Assembly: GCA_016932415.1 (NCBI GenBank)
Contig: JAFGCX010000023.1
Location: forward strand, 1-18,123
Length of the DNA: 18,123 bases
Source: Candidatus Krumholzibacteriota bacterium
GTDB taxonomy: Bacteria; Krumholzibacteriota; Krumholzibacteriia; Krumholzibacteriales; Krumholzibacteriaceae
Direction: 5' to 3'
The position numbers and the translations under genes are program-made. Shown one piece after another: positions 7,110-16,424 of this stretch; the first letter of the stretch is position 1; each line of letters begins with the position of its first letter. The notes under the pieces are model-generated. The model did no database searches. It was not told the origin of the DNA and worked only from the letters and a program-made list of their open reading frames with translations.

Positions 7110-9500
7110 CTACCTGATCCTTACTACGGCGACGCCGTCGCCTCCCAGAGCCGGTTCTCCAGGCCCTACCTCTTTTACGCGAGGATCTGACCTCAGCATA
7201 TCATATACCGCTTTTTTCAGTATTCCCCTGCCTATTCCATGAATGATCCTGACTGTATCAAGACCCTGAAGCACCGCCCGGTCGAGAAAGGCATCGACTT
7301 CTTCAAGCGCTTCGACCCTTTCCATTCCTCTGATCATAAGTTCGGTCGAGACCGGATCGAAAGGATCGATTCTCCAGGAAACAGATCTTTTCGCCGGCTG
7401 AACTTCCTTCTTTTCAGCTTCAGACAGGTCTTCTACCCTGGTTTCTACCCTCAAGCCGCCTTCGAGTTCCACGATTACCCTTGACTGGTCCCTGCATTCA
7501 AGAATTTTACCCTCTCTGGCAAGGGTCTCGACCATGACGACCATACCAGGTTCGAGTCGATCGGACCTGAGACCTTTTTTTCGTTCATCTTTTTTGACCT
7601 TTTTTTCGAATTCGATGCTTCTCTTCCTGATTATATCTTTTGAACGCAAGATCACATTCCGTTCAGCCTGCGTTATCCTTATTTCACGAACAAGCTTTTC
7701 CATCTCGGCCCTTGTCGAGCTGACGATATCAAGAGCTTCCTTCCTCGCTGAACGTTCCATCTCGTCGCGTTCCTTCTCGAAGGAATCAATATGATCCCTA
7801 TAGCTTGATATCAGGAGGGTTATCTCCTCTTCCTTGCGCAGAAGCTCTTCTCTTTCCATGATGAGGAGCCGCTCTGTTTTCTCCAGGTGTCCCAGAAGTT
7901 CCTCGAGTCTCAATGAACTGCCTTCGAGCCTGTTTTTCGCGTCTTCCACTATCCTGGATGGCAATCCCATCCTCCCGGCCATCTCGATTCCCCAACTTCT
8001 TCCAGGGATACCCATTCGCATCCTGAAAAGAGGTCGCAGCCTCTCATGATCGAATTCGAGAGTAGCATTTTCCGCCGAATCTTTTTCGTGAGCCCACCCC
8101 TTCAAGGCGCTCAGGTGGGTGGTGACGATCGTCCTTCCGCAAAGAACTGACAGTTCTTCCAGAAGGGCGCAGGCTATCGATGCTCCCTCCTCCGGATCAG
8201 TACCATCTCCGATCTCATCGATAAGGACGAGAGATTCGCGGTCCGCAAGAGCCAGGATACTTTTCATCCTCGCTATCCTCGAAGAAAATGTGCTCAGCGA
8301 TCTTTCAATCGACTGATCATCTCCGATATCGACGAAAATGCGTTTGTGATCGGGGAGTATCGGGTCTTTATCGCATGGAACGGGCAATCCATATCTATCC
8401 AGCATAGTTATCAGGCCCACGGTCTTCAGCGCGACCGTCTTGCCTCCGGCGTTCGGACCTGAAATAACAAGGACATCAAGTCCGGGAGGACATTCAATAT
8501 CAAGTCCGGTTATCTTCCCCGCGCCGTCAGACGAAAGTTTCTTTTCAAGGAGAGGATGTCTCGCCTTTCTTAGAAACAGCCTTCCGTCAGTGCTATGGAT
8601 CGGAGATACGCATCTGTAATCGATCGAAAAAAGAGCCTTTGAACATATACCATCGAGATCGAGAAGCGCTTCCTGGTTCTCAATGAGGTCATCCCTCGCT
8701 TCAAAGACCTCTGATGTCAGTCTCGACAGGATCCGAGAGATCTCTCTCTTTTCCTCCTCGATCAGAGACTCGAGATGATTGTTACTTTCGACGAATTCTA
8801 TCGGTTCGATGTACAGAGAAGCTCCACTCCCGCTCGTCTGGTGCACTATCCCTTTTACCTGCGAAGCGTCGCCCCGAGGCATTGAAACGAGGTACCTGTC
8901 CCCCCTGACCGTAACGAATTCATACCCTTTTCCGCTTCCCCGTTGCGCGGCGAAATCGGAGAATTCCTTCCTCAACCTGGATCTTTGCGATCCGATCTGT
9001 TTTCTTACCCGGCCAAGTTCGCGGCTCGCCTGATCAAGGATCTCTCCGTTATCGTCGATCGCGCGGGATATTTCATTCACTATCAGGGGATAAGTCCTGA
9101 ATCTGTCGAGCAGCGATGAGATCAATGGCAGATCACCGGCTTTCGCCCTTATCGACTTTTCTATCTCTACAGCTTTTCGTTCAGCTGAAGCGATCGCAAC
9201 GAGGTCCTCCGAAGCGGCAATGCTGCCTGGCGATCTTATCTTCTTCAGACTCTTCCCGCTGTCCTTCCAGCCTGAGAGGGAGAGATTGCCCCCGTTTTGC
9301 CATAACCTTACCAGTTCATCGATCTCTTTCTGGCTTTTTTCGATCTGGTCAATCGAAAAAAGCATTCCTCCGGAAAAAAGTCTTTCATCGGTCCTCTCTG
9401 AGTTGCTGTGCGCGGCTATAATCGATAGAATGGAATCGAATTCGAGTTTCAACGCGGAATGACGAAATTCTTCGTCCAAAGCTGAAGAAATATCTTCCAC
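7110..9500 (-). CDS. mutS2: MutS2 ATPase with C-terminal Smr domain
   Basis: MutS2 is a MutS-like ATPase that is not part of classical mismatch repair. In different bacteria it has been linked to suppression of recombination and, in Bacillus subtilis, to rescue of collided ribosomes. Residues of about 1-310 are the helical core/lever region. The Walker A motif GPNAGGKT lies near 350-357 and Walker B LVLIDEIGDGTDP near 426-437. A long coiled coil (about 530-640) leads to a linker, and a Smr domain occupies the last 80 residues (IIHGIGRG, GGDGVAVV). The usual LDLRG motif at the start of Smr reads LMIRG, so its conserved Asp is missing. GTG at 9500 is preferred: GGGAG lies nine bases upstream, but only three bases from the TTG at 9506. 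It sits between cvpA and dnaG in one operon. Confidence 0.96.
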   Translation of the reverse strand: MEDISSALDEEFRHSALKLEFDSILSIIAAHSNSERTDERLFSGGMLFSIDQIEKSQKEIDELVRLWQNGGNLSLSGWKDSGKSLKKIRSPGSIAASEDLVAIASAERKAVEIEKSIRAKAGDLPLISSLLDRFRTYPLIVNEISRAIDDNGEILDQASRELGRVRKQIGSQRSRLRKEFSDFAAQRGSGKGYEFVTVRGDRYLVSMPRGDASQVKGIVHQTSGSGASLYIEPIEFVESNNHLESLIEEEKREISRILSRLTSEVFEARDDLIENQEALLDLDGICSKALFSIDYRCVSPIHSTDGRLFLRKARHPLLEKKLSSDGAGKITGLDIECPPGLDVLVISGPNAGGKTVALKTVGLITMLDRYGLPVPCDKDPILPDHKRIFVDIGDDQSIERSLSTFSSRIARMKSILALADRESLVLIDEIGDGTDPEEGASIACALLEELSVLCGRTIVTTHLSALKGWAHEKDSAENATLEFDHERLRPLFRMRMGIPGRSWGIEMAGRMGLPSRIVEDAKNRLEGSSLRLEELLGHLEKTERLLIMEREELLRKEEEITLLISSYRDHIDSFEKERDEMERSARKEALDIVSSTRAEMEKLVREIRITQAERNVILRSKDIIRKRSIEFEKKVKKDERKKGLRSDRLEPGMVVMVETLAREGKILECRDQSRVIVELEGGLRVETRVEDLSEAEKKEVQPAKRSVSWRIDPFDPVSTELMIRGMERVEALEEVDAFLDRAVLQGLDTVRIIHGIGRGILKKAVYDMLRSDPRVKEVGPGEPALGGDGVAVVRIR

Positions 9501-9552
9501 AGTCAATTACTCCCGATCTTTTACTGTCTGTTAGATATCCGTTTTGCGCGGG

Positions 9553-10149
9553 TCAATCATTACCTGTCTTTTTCTCTTTTTCCAGCGCGTCTTTATATTT
9601 TTCAGCATTCCTGATCGCTTTCTCGATCCCGTCGAGCTTTTCGATCTGCGCGACGCTGTTGAATTCGAGTCCGGAACGCGAGACTACAAGATCAAACAGG
9701 ACGGGAAGAACAGGATAGATAGCTCCGGTAACCGGATCTTCCCTGATCTGGTCCTTAAAATCCCAATCGACCGGAATACTCAATATGATGACCAGCACGA
9801 GGCTTATAAGAAGTATTCCTTTGACCGCGCCAAAGACTCCTCCCATCAACCTGTCAAAAGATCCGAGGATAGTCATCTTAAACAGTTTCTGCAGGCTTAT
9901 TCCGATAAAATAAAAAAGGATGATTATCCCGACGAAGATGACGATAGCCGATACGATCAGTGCTATCCTGTATGAAAGATCGACCCTGTTTTCCATGAAA
10001 ACGGCAAGAAAATGCGCGAGATAGAAGGAACCGATAAATGCCGCGATAAGACCCAGCACCTCAAGGACCTGTCTTATCAATCCCCGCTTCAATCCTATAA
10101 TGAAAAATATCAACAGGACTATGCCGATTACTATACGTATGATATCCAA
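9553..10149 (-). CDS. cvpA: CvpA family inner-membrane protein
   Basis: A small integral membrane protein of the CvpA (colicin V production) family; its precise role is unknown. About 198 residues long, with four predicted membrane segments: IIRIVIGIVLLIFFIIG, VLEVLGLIAAFIGSFYLA, IALIVSAIVIFVGIIILFYFIG and GILLISLVLVIILSI. The conserved features GLKRGLIRQ after the first helix and FDRLMGGVFGAVKG before the last are both present. A charged cytosolic tail follows. I place the start at TTG 10149, preceded by GAGGTG at good spacing. The alternative TTG at 10161 overlaps the yqeY stop codon in TTGA. In many genomes cvpA sits directly before mutS2, as here, which supports the call. Confidence 0.9.
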   Translation of the reverse strand: MDIIRIVIGIVLLIFFIIGLKRGLIRQVLEVLGLIAAFIGSFYLAHFLAVFMENRVDLSYRIALIVSAIVIFVGIIILFYFIGISLQKLFKMTILGSFDRLMGGVFGAVKGILLISLVLVIILSIPVDWDFKDQIREDPVTGAIYPVLPVLFDLVVSRSGLEFNSVAQIEKLDGIEKAIRNAEKYKDALEKEKKTGND

Positions 10150-10157
10150 ATCGCACC

Positions 10158-10616
10158 TCAATCAGACTTAAGAATATTTATGGCGATCTCCCTGACTGTA
10201 TTACCGTCTATACGCCCCTTGAACTTCTTCATCATCATCCCCATTATTCTTCCAAGGTCACCAGGACCTGAAGCGCCTGTCTCCTCGATCATCGACTTTA
10301 TCTCAGAACGTATCTCATCTTCATCGAGTTGCGCTGGAAGATATTCCATCACCAGATCGTATTCTTTTCTCGCCACGGGGAGAAGCTCATCTCTTCCGGC
10401 CTTTTCAAATTCGGAGATCGATTCCCTGCATTTCCTCGCGTAACTTCCTATTACCGCGATCTCCTCTTCTTCGCTGAGTTCTTCCCTCTTCTCAAGCTCG
10501 GAATTCTTTAAAGAACTGATAAGCATCCTCAGCGCACTGATTTTTTCCTTATCCCTCGACTTCATCGCCTCGGTCAGGTCTTTTCTTATTTTCTCCCTGA
10601 TAATATTCGCGCTCAT
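10158..10616 (-). CDS. yqeY: GatB/YqeY domain protein
   Basis: A 152-residue protein of the YqeY family, which resembles the tail domain of the GatB subunit of tRNA-dependent amidotransferase; its own function is unclear. Family hallmarks are the N-terminal helix with LTEAMKSRDKEKISALRMLISSLKN, the acidic stretch ELSEEEEIAVI, the LPAQLDEDEI segment and the C-terminal GRIMGMMMKKFKGRIDGNTV. ATG at 10616 is chosen over the longer frame starting at 10673 because AAGGGG lies about six bases upstream, and because the longer start would lie upstream of the mapped promoter elements. It heads the operon leading to cvpA, mutS2, dnaG and rpoD, standing where rpsU stands in the E. coli macromolecular-synthesis operon. 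Confidence 0.92.
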   Translation of the reverse strand: MSANIIREKIRKDLTEAMKSRDKEKISALRMLISSLKNSELEKREELSEEEEIAVIGSYARKCRESISEFEKAGRDELLPVARKEYDLVMEYLPAQLDEDEIRSEIKSMIEETGASGPGDLGRIMGMMMKKFKGRIDGNTVREIAINILKSD

Positions 10617-10657
10617 ACGATCCCCTTTTGCCCAGGACAATTCAATACCAACCGCTG

Positions 10658-10687
10658 AGTATAATCGCATCAATGCTAAAATGTCAA
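10658..10687 (-). promoter_or_regulatory. Strong sigma70-type promoter of the yqeY-rpoD operon
   Basis: The minus strand has a perfect -35 box TTGACA (10682-10687) and a -10 box TATACT (10658-10663) separated by 18 bp, in the gap between rsmE and yqeY. The predicted start near 10651 gives a leader of about 35 bases before the yqeY ATG. No terminator separates it from rsmE, so read-through from the heat-shock operon would add to it. Confidence 0.75.
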
Positions 10688-10706
10688 TCTCGACCTGTAT
10701 TGAAAT

Positions 10707-11432
10707 TCATCTACTCGACACGAGCAGTTCATAAGCGAGGCATATCGCCGCCGTCTCGGTCCTTAACCTCGAAGAGCCCAGAGAAATGCCCGATGCTCCC
10801 GACGAGACAAGAAGAGCCCGTTCATCGTCTGAGAATCCGCCTTCAGGGCCGATTATGCCAAGGACGCCTTTCTCCCTGCTATTATGAGCGGGTGAAGGTT
10901 TTTCGTTCCCTTCGCTGTCAGCGAGGAAGATTTCTGAATAATCCGGCATTATCCGGATCAATTCATCTAAACGCTTGGTATTTTCTATCACTGGGAAATA
11001 TGGCTGGCCTGACTGTTTGCAGGCAGAAACAGCTTTTCTCAGCAATCTTTCCCTTTTCCTGTCCTCACCCCCGCCCCTGTCTTTCCACACAGTCCTTTCG
11101 CAGACCACCGGAATGATCCTTCTCACTCCGAGCTCAGCCATCTTTTCCACCGCAAGGTCCATCCTGCCCGTCTTGATGAGAGATATCGCTATATCAACAT
11201 TCCCGTCTCTTGCGACTTTCCTGGTCGAAGTGATGCCAAGAAGTACCGCGGAATCCTCGATCGACAAGATTGAAGCCTCTATTACGCTTCCCTGGCCGTC
11301 AAGAAGAAGCACAATGTCTCCTTTGGCAGCCCTTATGACCCTGGATAGATGATGAGCTTCGGAACCTGTCAGGGTGATATTCCCCGTCCGGGCAGTATCA
11401 CCGGGTATGATGAAATATCTTGTAACTGACAT
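10707..11432 (-). CDS. rsmE: 16S rRNA m3U1498 methyltransferase RsmE
   Basis: A SAM-dependent enzyme that methylates N3 of U1498 in 16S rRNA of the small subunit. At 241 residues it matches the family. The N-terminal part is the PUA-like RNA-binding domain (RYFI, EAHHLSRVIRAAKGD). The C-terminal part is the SPOUT trefoil-knot methyltransferase, with IGPEGGFS at 194-201 and LGSSRLRTETAA at 218-229, the two cofactor-binding loops. ATG at 11432 is preceded by GGAGGAAA at about nine bases. It follows dnaJ by 88 bases without a terminator, so it is likely the tail of the heat-shock operon. A dnaJ-rsmE order is common in bacteria. Confidence 0.95.
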   Translation of the reverse strand: MSVTRYFIIPGDTARTGNITLTGSEAHHLSRVIRAAKGDIVLLLDGQGSVIEASILSIEDSAVLLGITSTRKVARDGNVDIAISLIKTGRMDLAVEKMAELGVRRIIPVVCERTVWKDRGGGEDRKRERLLRKAVSACKQSGQPYFPVIENTKRLDELIRIMPDYSEIFLADSEGNEKPSPAHNSREKGVLGIIGPEGGFSDDERALLVSSGASGISLGSSRLRTETAAICLAYELLVSSR

Positions 11433-11520
11433 CAGTTCACTTTCCTCCGTTTAAAAACGGCCTCTTCACCGTACCATGACTGTATGGGATGATTTCAAAA
11501 TTCCAGGTCAAAGGCAATAT

Positions 11521-12681
11521 CTATTTCGAATATATCTTGCGCCCGCAACCTGGCGGTTTGTCGGAAACCGTCTCTTCAAGGGTCTTATAAAGTTCTATCT
11601 CTTCCTTGCTCAGCTTCTGCGGAGTCCATGCGACAAGCCTGACGAGCTGGTCTCCCCTTCCGTGGCCATGCAATCTGGGAATCCCCTTGTCTTTCAATCT
11701 GAATATCTTGTGCGAATGCGTTCCGCGGGGGATCTTGAGCGCGGCCTTTCCATCGAGAGTCCTGATCTCGATCTTGTCTCCGAGCACAAGCTGCGTGAAA
11801 CTTACCGGCATATCGCAAAGGATATCAAATCCGTGTCTTTCGAAGATGTCATCTTCTACTTCCTCGATGACAATTATAAGATCACCTGCCGGGCCTCCCC
11901 TCGGTCCCACATCTCCCTGCCCGGACAGGGTAATATAATTGCCAGTCGAGACACCGGCCGGGATCTTGACTTCGACACTTTTACTTCCCGCTACGCGGCC
12001 ATCGCCACCGCATTTCTTGCATGGCGATGAAATAATACGGCCTTCCCCGTTGCAGGAGGGACAGACCGAGACGTTGACAAATTGCCCGAAAAGGGATCTC
12101 GATACCTGCCTGATCTCCCCCGCGCCCCCACAGGCGGGACAAGTCGTCTTGTCCGAATCTTTTTCCGCGCCGCTTCCTCCACACGAAGCGCATGATATCT
12201 TCTTGTTTACTTTGATCTTCTTCGTCGTATCTGTCGAGATCTCCTTGAGGGTCATGCGGAGTTTGATCTGAAGATTGTTGCCCCTGAGATATGTCCTGCC
12301 GTTGCTTCGTCTCTGCCTCGAACCTCCGCCAAAGAGGTCTTCAAAACCCCCAAAACCTCCTCCTCCCCCGAAATCACGCATAAAGGCTCTGAGAGCATCG
12401 CTGAGATCGAATCCTCCGGAGAAACCTCCAAATCCCTGTCCTCCGGCCGCGGATGAGCCTACTCCTGCATGACCGAATTGATCATACTTCGCCCTCTGTC
12501 CTTCGTCTCTCAGGACTTCGTAAGCTTCAGTAGCTTCCTTGAACTTTTCTTCGGCAGCCTTGTCTCCGGGATTCTTATCAGGATGATATTTAAGAGCCAG
12601 TTTCCGGTATGATTTTTTTATCTCGTCTAACGAAGCATCCCGGCCTACGCCGAGGACTTCATAGTAATCCCTTTTTTCCAT
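11521..12681 (-). CDS. dnaJ: Chaperone DnaJ (type I Hsp40)
   Basis: A co-chaperone that delivers unfolded substrates to DnaK and stimulates its ATPase. The 386-residue protein has the full type I layout: J domain 1-68 with the HPD motif at 33-35, Gly/Phe-rich region at about 70-120 containing [16 protein letters not shown], and a zinc domain with four CxxCxGxG repeats (C164/C167, C181/C184, C207/C210, C221/C224). The C-terminal substrate-binding domains follow. The [16 protein letters not shown] segment resembles DnaJ of the FCB group, a weak taxonomic hint. ATG at 12681 has GGGGG almost directly before it, a short spacing. The gene follows dnaK by 53 bases with no visible terminator or promoter, so it is co-transcribed from the hrcA promoter. 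Confidence 0.98.
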   Translation of the reverse strand: MEKRDYYEVLGVGRDASLDEIKKSYRKLALKYHPDKNPGDKAAEEKFKEATEAYEVLRDEGQRAKYDQFGHAGVGSSAAGGQGFGGFSGGFDLSDALRAFMRDFGGGGGFGGFEDLFGGGSRQRRSNGRTYLRGNNLQIKLRMTLKEISTDTTKKIKVNKKISCASCGGSGAEKDSDKTTCPACGGAGEIRQVSRSLFGQFVNVSVCPSCNGEGRIISSPCKKCGGDGRVAGSKSVEVKIPAGVSTGNYITLSGQGDVGPRGGPAGDLIIVIEEVEDDIFERHGFDILCDMPVSFTQLVLGDKIEIRTLDGKAALKIPRGTHSHKIFRLKDKGIPRLHGHGRGDQLVRLVAWTPQKLSKEEIELYKTLEETVSDKPPGCGRKIYSK

Positions 12682-12734
12682 GCCCCCTGAATTCTACTTT
12701 CTATACGACAGAAGAGAAAAGTAATGATTTATGG

Positions 12735-14567
12735 TCAATCATCCATAACATATTCTTCCGAGGTCGATGAATGATACATCAGTTCGGCTATCTTGTAAAC
12801 AGCAGCCGAAAGCTTCTGCGACGATTTTCTGATCTCATCGGTATCGGCGTCCTTCTCTTTGAGTAATTCCCTGAGTTCTCCAAGAGAGAGTTCGATATTT
12901 TCTTTATCATCCTGAGGTATCCTGTCGCCATGCTCTTTCAACGTCTGTTCCGTTGAATAGATCAGTATCTGCGCTTCATTGATCGTTCTGACAGAATCCT
13001 TTTTCTCAGCGTCGGAAATAGCATGTTCTTCGGCCGACTTCACCATATTGTCGATCTCGTCCTGCGAGAGTCCGCTGGATACCTTGACTTCGATCTTCTG
13101 CTCTTTCCCCGTACCAAGATCCTTCGCGGAGACATGTACGATCCCGTTGGCGTCTATATCGAAAGTCACTTCTATCTGCGCGACTCCTCTCGGTGCCGGA
13201 GGGATCCCGACAAGATCGAACCTTGCCAGCGTCCTGTTATCCTTCGCCATCTCACGCTCTCCCTGAAGGACATGTATGCTCACCGCGGGTTGATTGTCCG
13301 AAGCGGTCGAGAATATCTGGCTCTGTTTGCAAGGAAGCGTCGTGTTGCGTTCTATCAACGTCGTCATCAGTCCGCCCAGCGTCTCGATTCCAAGACTCAG
13401 TGGAGTCACGTCGAGGAGGATTATCTCTTCGACCTCTCCCGAAAGCACTCCTCCCTGGATCGCCGCGCCCATAGCTACCACTTCATCGGGATTGACGCCC
13501 TTATACGGATCTTTTCTAAAGAAATCCCTGACCAGTTTTCTGACAGCCGGAATCCTTGTCGATCCTCCGACCAGTATCACTTCATCGATATCATCGACCC
13601 TCAGGGCGGCATCCTCAAGTGCCTGCCTGCATGGAGCTATCGTCTTCTGGATGAACGGGTGGATCAGTTTTTCCATTTCGGCGCGCGTCATCACCAGATC
13701 GAGATGTTTCGGTCCGTCATTATCGGCATGTATGAACGGAAGGTTGATACTCGTCTCGTGGACGGTACTCAATTCGCATTTTGCCTTTTCAGCCGCTTCC
13801 CTTACTCTCTGAACAGCCATTTTGTCATCGGAGATATCAATCCCTTCGCTCTTCTTGAAATTGTCGATGATCCATTCCATGATCACCCTGTCAAGATCAT
13901 CTCCACCGAGCTTGGTGTCACCGCTCGTTGATTTTACCTGGTAGACGCCACTGCTAAGCTCAAGGATCGATACATCGAATGTACCGCCACCGAGATCGTA
14001 AACGACTACCTTTCCCGCCTTCTCTCCGTCGAGGCCGTAGGCCATCGCCGCGGCAGTCGGTTCGTTCACTATTCTCAGGACTTCTATGCCGGCGATCTTT
14101 CCAGCGTCTTTCGTGGCCTGGCGCTGCGCGTCGTTAAAATAGGCCGGAACGGTAATAACAGCCTGCGTGATCTCTTCACCGATATATTCCTCCGCGTATT
14201 TCTTTATCGACCTGAGGATCATCGATGAGATCTCCTGCGTCCTGTAGCTTTTATCCTTCAACTCAACAAGGATCTCGTCTTTCTTGCCTTCCTTTATCTT
14301 GTACGTGACCTTGCTTATCTCTTCGCCGACCTCTGAATATCGGGCGCCTATGAACCGTTTTATGCTGTAGACGGTATTCTCGGAATTGGTTATGGCCTGC
14401 CTTTTCGCGAGCTCACCGACCAGTCTTTCATTATTCTTCGCCAGAGCAATGATTGAAGGAGTAGTCCTTCCTCCCTCAGCGTTGGGAATGATGACAGGTT
14501 CGTTTCCTTCTATGATAGCGACACATGAATTGGTAGTACCAAGATCGATCCCTATTACTTTACCCAT
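12735..14567 (-). CDS. dnaK: Chaperone DnaK (Hsp70)
   Basis: An ATP-driven Hsp70 chaperone that works with DnaJ and GrpE in the cytoplasm. At 610 residues it is slightly shorter than the usual 630-640. The nucleotide-binding domain starts with [13 protein letters not shown] and has [34 protein letters not shown] and [14 protein letters not shown]. The interdomain linker [14 protein letters not shown] leads to the substrate-binding domain ([15 protein letters not shown]) and a helical lid. The disordered tail is short, ending in EEYVMDD instead of the common EEVDD-type end. ATG at 14567 has GAGGG nine bases upstream. It lies 23 bases after grpE, so it shares the CIRCE-linked promoter before hrcA; no separate CIRCE lies in front of dnaK. 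Confidence 0.99.
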   Translation of the reverse strand: MGKVIGIDLGTTNSCVAIIEGNEPVIIPNAEGGRTTPSIIALAKNNERLVGELAKRQAITNSENTVYSIKRFIGARYSEVGEEISKVTYKIKEGKKDEILVELKDKSYRTQEISSMILRSIKKYAEEYIGEEITQAVITVPAYFNDAQRQATKDAGKIAGIEVLRIVNEPTAAAMAYGLDGEKAGKVVVYDLGGGTFDVSILELSSGVYQVKSTSGDTKLGGDDLDRVIMEWIIDNFKKSEGIDISDDKMAVQRVREAAEKAKCELSTVHETSINLPFIHADNDGPKHLDLVMTRAEMEKLIHPFIQKTIAPCRQALEDAALRVDDIDEVILVGGSTRIPAVRKLVRDFFRKDPYKGVNPDEVVAMGAAIQGGVLSGEVEEIILLDVTPLSLGIETLGGLMTTLIERNTTLPCKQSQIFSTASDNQPAVSIHVLQGEREMAKDNRTLARFDLVGIPPAPRGVAQIEVTFDIDANGIVHVSAKDLGTGKEQKIEVKVSSGLSQDEIDNMVKSAEEHAISDAEKKDSVRTINEAQILIYSTEQTLKEHGDRIPQDDKENIELSLGELRELLKEKDADTDEIRKSSQKLSAAVYKIAELMYHSSTSEEYVMDD

Positions 14568-14590
14568 GATCTTTTTCCCTCTTGCAGAAT

Positions 14591-15313
14591 TTAATTATTT
14601 TCCAGCCCTTTTTCCGCTGGTTCATCCTTGCTCGTTTCCTTGACTACGATTACCCTGGCCGGCCTGAGGAGCAGATCATTGATCATATAACCCTTCTGCA
14701 CTACATGAAGGACATGCCCTTCTTCCAGTTGATCACTTTCCGCGTTTCCCATAGCTTCGTGATACTGAGGGTCAAAGAGTCTTCCTTCCGCCTCTATCTC
14801 GCTGAGACCAGCCCGTTTCAAAATATCCATAAGTTGCGTATGGATCATCCGGATACCGCTGTAAAAATGATCACCGGCACCGTCAGATGCAGCGAAAGCC
14901 CTGTCAAAATCGTCCAGGACACCTAGAATATCGCCCAAAAGCACTGCATTCGCCTTTTTTAAATGCAATTCCCATTCCCGTCTGGTCCTCTTCTTGTAAT
15001 TTTCAAACTCGGCGGCAAGCCGCAATATTTTATTTTCTTTTATTTCAAGAAGTTGTTCAGTCTGCGCAAGTTGTTTTTCCATCTTCAGCAGCATCTCGTT
15101 CTTTTTATCGAGGAGTTCGGCTAACCTCTTACTCCCCACTTTTTTAGTCCGTTTCTGCTTTTTTTCGGCCGCTTCTGACACGGGATCCTCTTCTTTTGCA
15201 AGTTTTTTTGCCATATCCCCAATGATCTCGATATCATCGCCATCGATCATCGGTTCAGCCGTACGATCCGGTTCCACGCGTTTTTCATCGATTTCCCTGT
15301 TTTCCGCAGACAA
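14591..15313 (-). CDS. grpE: Nucleotide exchange factor GrpE
   Basis: It releases ADP from DnaK, resetting the chaperone cycle. The 240-residue protein has a long charged N-terminal region, a coiled coil at about 60-110 ([19 protein letters not shown]), the conserved [14 protein letters not shown] helix, [14 protein letters not shown] and the C-terminal beta domain ([32 protein letters not shown]). The family usually has Arg in the D-R-x-x-R-P-A part of the last motif; here it reads DLLLRPA, with the second Arg kept. The start is TTG at 15313, with AAAGG about eight bases upstream. It lies 15 bases after hrcA and 23 before dnaK, in the classical hrcA-grpE-dnaK-dnaJ order. Confidence 0.97.
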   Translation of the reverse strand: MSAENREIDEKRVEPDRTAEPMIDGDDIEIIGDMAKKLAKEEDPVSEAAEKKQKRTKKVGSKRLAELLDKKNEMLLKMEKQLAQTEQLLEIKENKILRLAAEFENYKKRTRREWELHLKKANAVLLGDILGVLDDFDRAFAASDGAGDHFYSGIRMIHTQLMDILKRAGLSEIEAEGRLFDPQYHEAMGNAESDQLEEGHVLHVVQKGYMINDLLLRPARVIVVKETSKDEPAEKGLENN

Positions 15314-15328
15314 TGCTTTAACCTTTCA

Positions 15329-16384
15329 TTACAGTTGAACTTCAGATGATCCAGACCGTCGATGATCGAGCCTCAACTCCTGCCCCATCATCTCCAGCAG
15401 GGACAGCACCAGTCGGTAGCTCATTCTCGTCGGTCCAAGGACTCCAAAAACACCATCGCAATCAGCCGTATTAAAACGCTTTGTAATAACTGAAAAACCC
15501 TCAAGTTCCTCCAGAAGATTTTCCCTTCCTATCGTTATCATTACGTCGTTATCCATTCTGTCTTTCATGAAACTGAGCATCAGTCTTCTCGCTCCCATTA
15601 CCTTGAGCAGGTTCTGCATCGTTCTGGGATCATCAAGTTCGTCTATACCGGAAAGATTACCGAATCCGTCGAAATGATACTGCAGTTGAAAAGGTCTGTC
15701 GAACAGATAGTCAGCCTCGGAAGCTACGATCATGGCGATCTCGCGTTCGATCCCGTCGATCTCCTTCATGAATATCTCCATGCGCCTGTGAGCTTCCTCG
15801 AGAGGATAACCGGCGATCCGTTCGTTGATCAGATGCGCGGCGCGGTCGATTATGTGAGGCCTGTACCTGTCGGGGAATTCTATAAAGACTTTTCTTTCCT
15901 CCCCTGATTTCATAAACAGTATAACGAGCGCGTGCCTTCCCTCAAGGGGGATTATCCTCAGTTTTCCGATATCTCCGTATGAATGAAGGATGCTCATCAT
16001 AAGACCCATACAGTTCGTCATCTTTCCCAATACTCTTGACGTGCTGTACATGATCTCACGAAGATCATCCCAGTCCCTGTCTATTCTGTTCCTGACTTCT
16101 TCGATCACCTTCCTGCCTAACGGCCTCGTGTCGGTCAGATCATCGACATACCTTCTGTATCCCCTGTCGCTCGGTATCCTCCCGGCCGAGATATGAGGCT
16201 TGAACAGGTATCCCTTTTCTTCGAGATTATGGAGCACCTTGCGGATATTCGCTGTACTCGAGGTCAATCTGTACTTTTTTTTGAGGGTCTTCGAACTTAC
16301 AGGCCTTCCGGTCTCTATATAGAGATCGGTAACATATTTTAAAAGAATTGTCTCTATATCAGTTACATCGTTCTTTAAGCTCAT
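15329..16384 (-). CDS. hrcA: Heat-inducible transcription repressor HrcA
   Basis: A repressor that binds CIRCE operators and is itself maintained by the GroEL chaperonin, so free protein drops during heat stress. About 351 residues. The N-terminal winged helix covers residues of about 5-75 (RPVSSKTLKKKYRLTSSTANIRKVLHNLEEKGYL, given here in family pattern: SSKTL, SSTANIRKVL, GYLFKPHISAGRIPSDRGYR). A central GAF-like domain and C-terminal dimerisation part follow (GVFGVLGPTRMSYRLVLSLLEMM). The longest frame begins at GTG 16393, but that codon lies inside the CIRCE-like operator and has GGAG only one base away. ATG at 16384 has GGAG ten bases upstream, so I choose it. hrcA is first in its operon and should repress itself and grpE-dnaK-dnaJ. 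Confidence 0.96.
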   Translation of the reverse strand: MSLKNDVTDIETILLKYVTDLYIETGRPVSSKTLKKKYRLTSSTANIRKVLHNLEEKGYLFKPHISAGRIPSDRGYRRYVDDLTDTRPLGRKVIEEVRNRIDRDWDDLREIMYSTSRVLGKMTNCMGLMMSILHSYGDIGKLRIIPLEGRHALVILFMKSGEERKVFIEFPDRYRPHIIDRAAHLINERIAGYPLEEAHRRMEIFMKEIDGIEREIAMIVASEADYLFDRPFQLQYHFDGFGNLSGIDELDDPRTMQNLLKVMGARRLMLSFMKDRMDNDVMITIGRENLLEELEGFSVITKRFNTADCDGVFGVLGPTRMSYRLVLSLLEMMGQELRLDHRRSGSSEVQL

Positions 16385-16386
16385 CT

Positions 16387-16413
16387 CTGGCACTCTCCAT
16401 ATCCGACTGCTAC
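16387..16413 (-). promoter_or_regulatory. Degenerate CIRCE operator (HrcA binding site)
   Basis: The 27-base element reads CTGGCACTC, nine bases, GACTGCTAC on the plus strand. Against the CIRCE consensus TTAGCACTC-N9-GAGTGCTAA it matches 14 of 18 arm positions with exact nine-base spacing. It lies between the hrcA promoter and the preferred ATG, and contains the GGAG ribosome-binding site, so a bound repressor would cover the start of the transcript. Position and spacing make it credible despite four mismatches. Confidence 0.7.
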
Positions 16414-16424
16414 AGCTTCGGATA

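Noticed and set aside
11444-11465. Inverted repeat CCGTTTTTAAACGG before rsmE
   Set aside because: Only five usable pairs with a short loop and no U tract; too weak to call a terminator or operator.
11472-11515. Promoter candidate in the dnaJ-rsmE gap (TTGACC with TACAGT)
   Set aside because: The spacer would be about 21 bp, and no other -10 box fits at 16-18 bp.
13023-13931. Plus-strand 302-codon open frame
   Set aside because: It lies wholly antisense to dnaK, with low-complexity His/Arg/Asp content that follows from dnaK codon use. Long antisense frames over dnaK are a classical false prediction.
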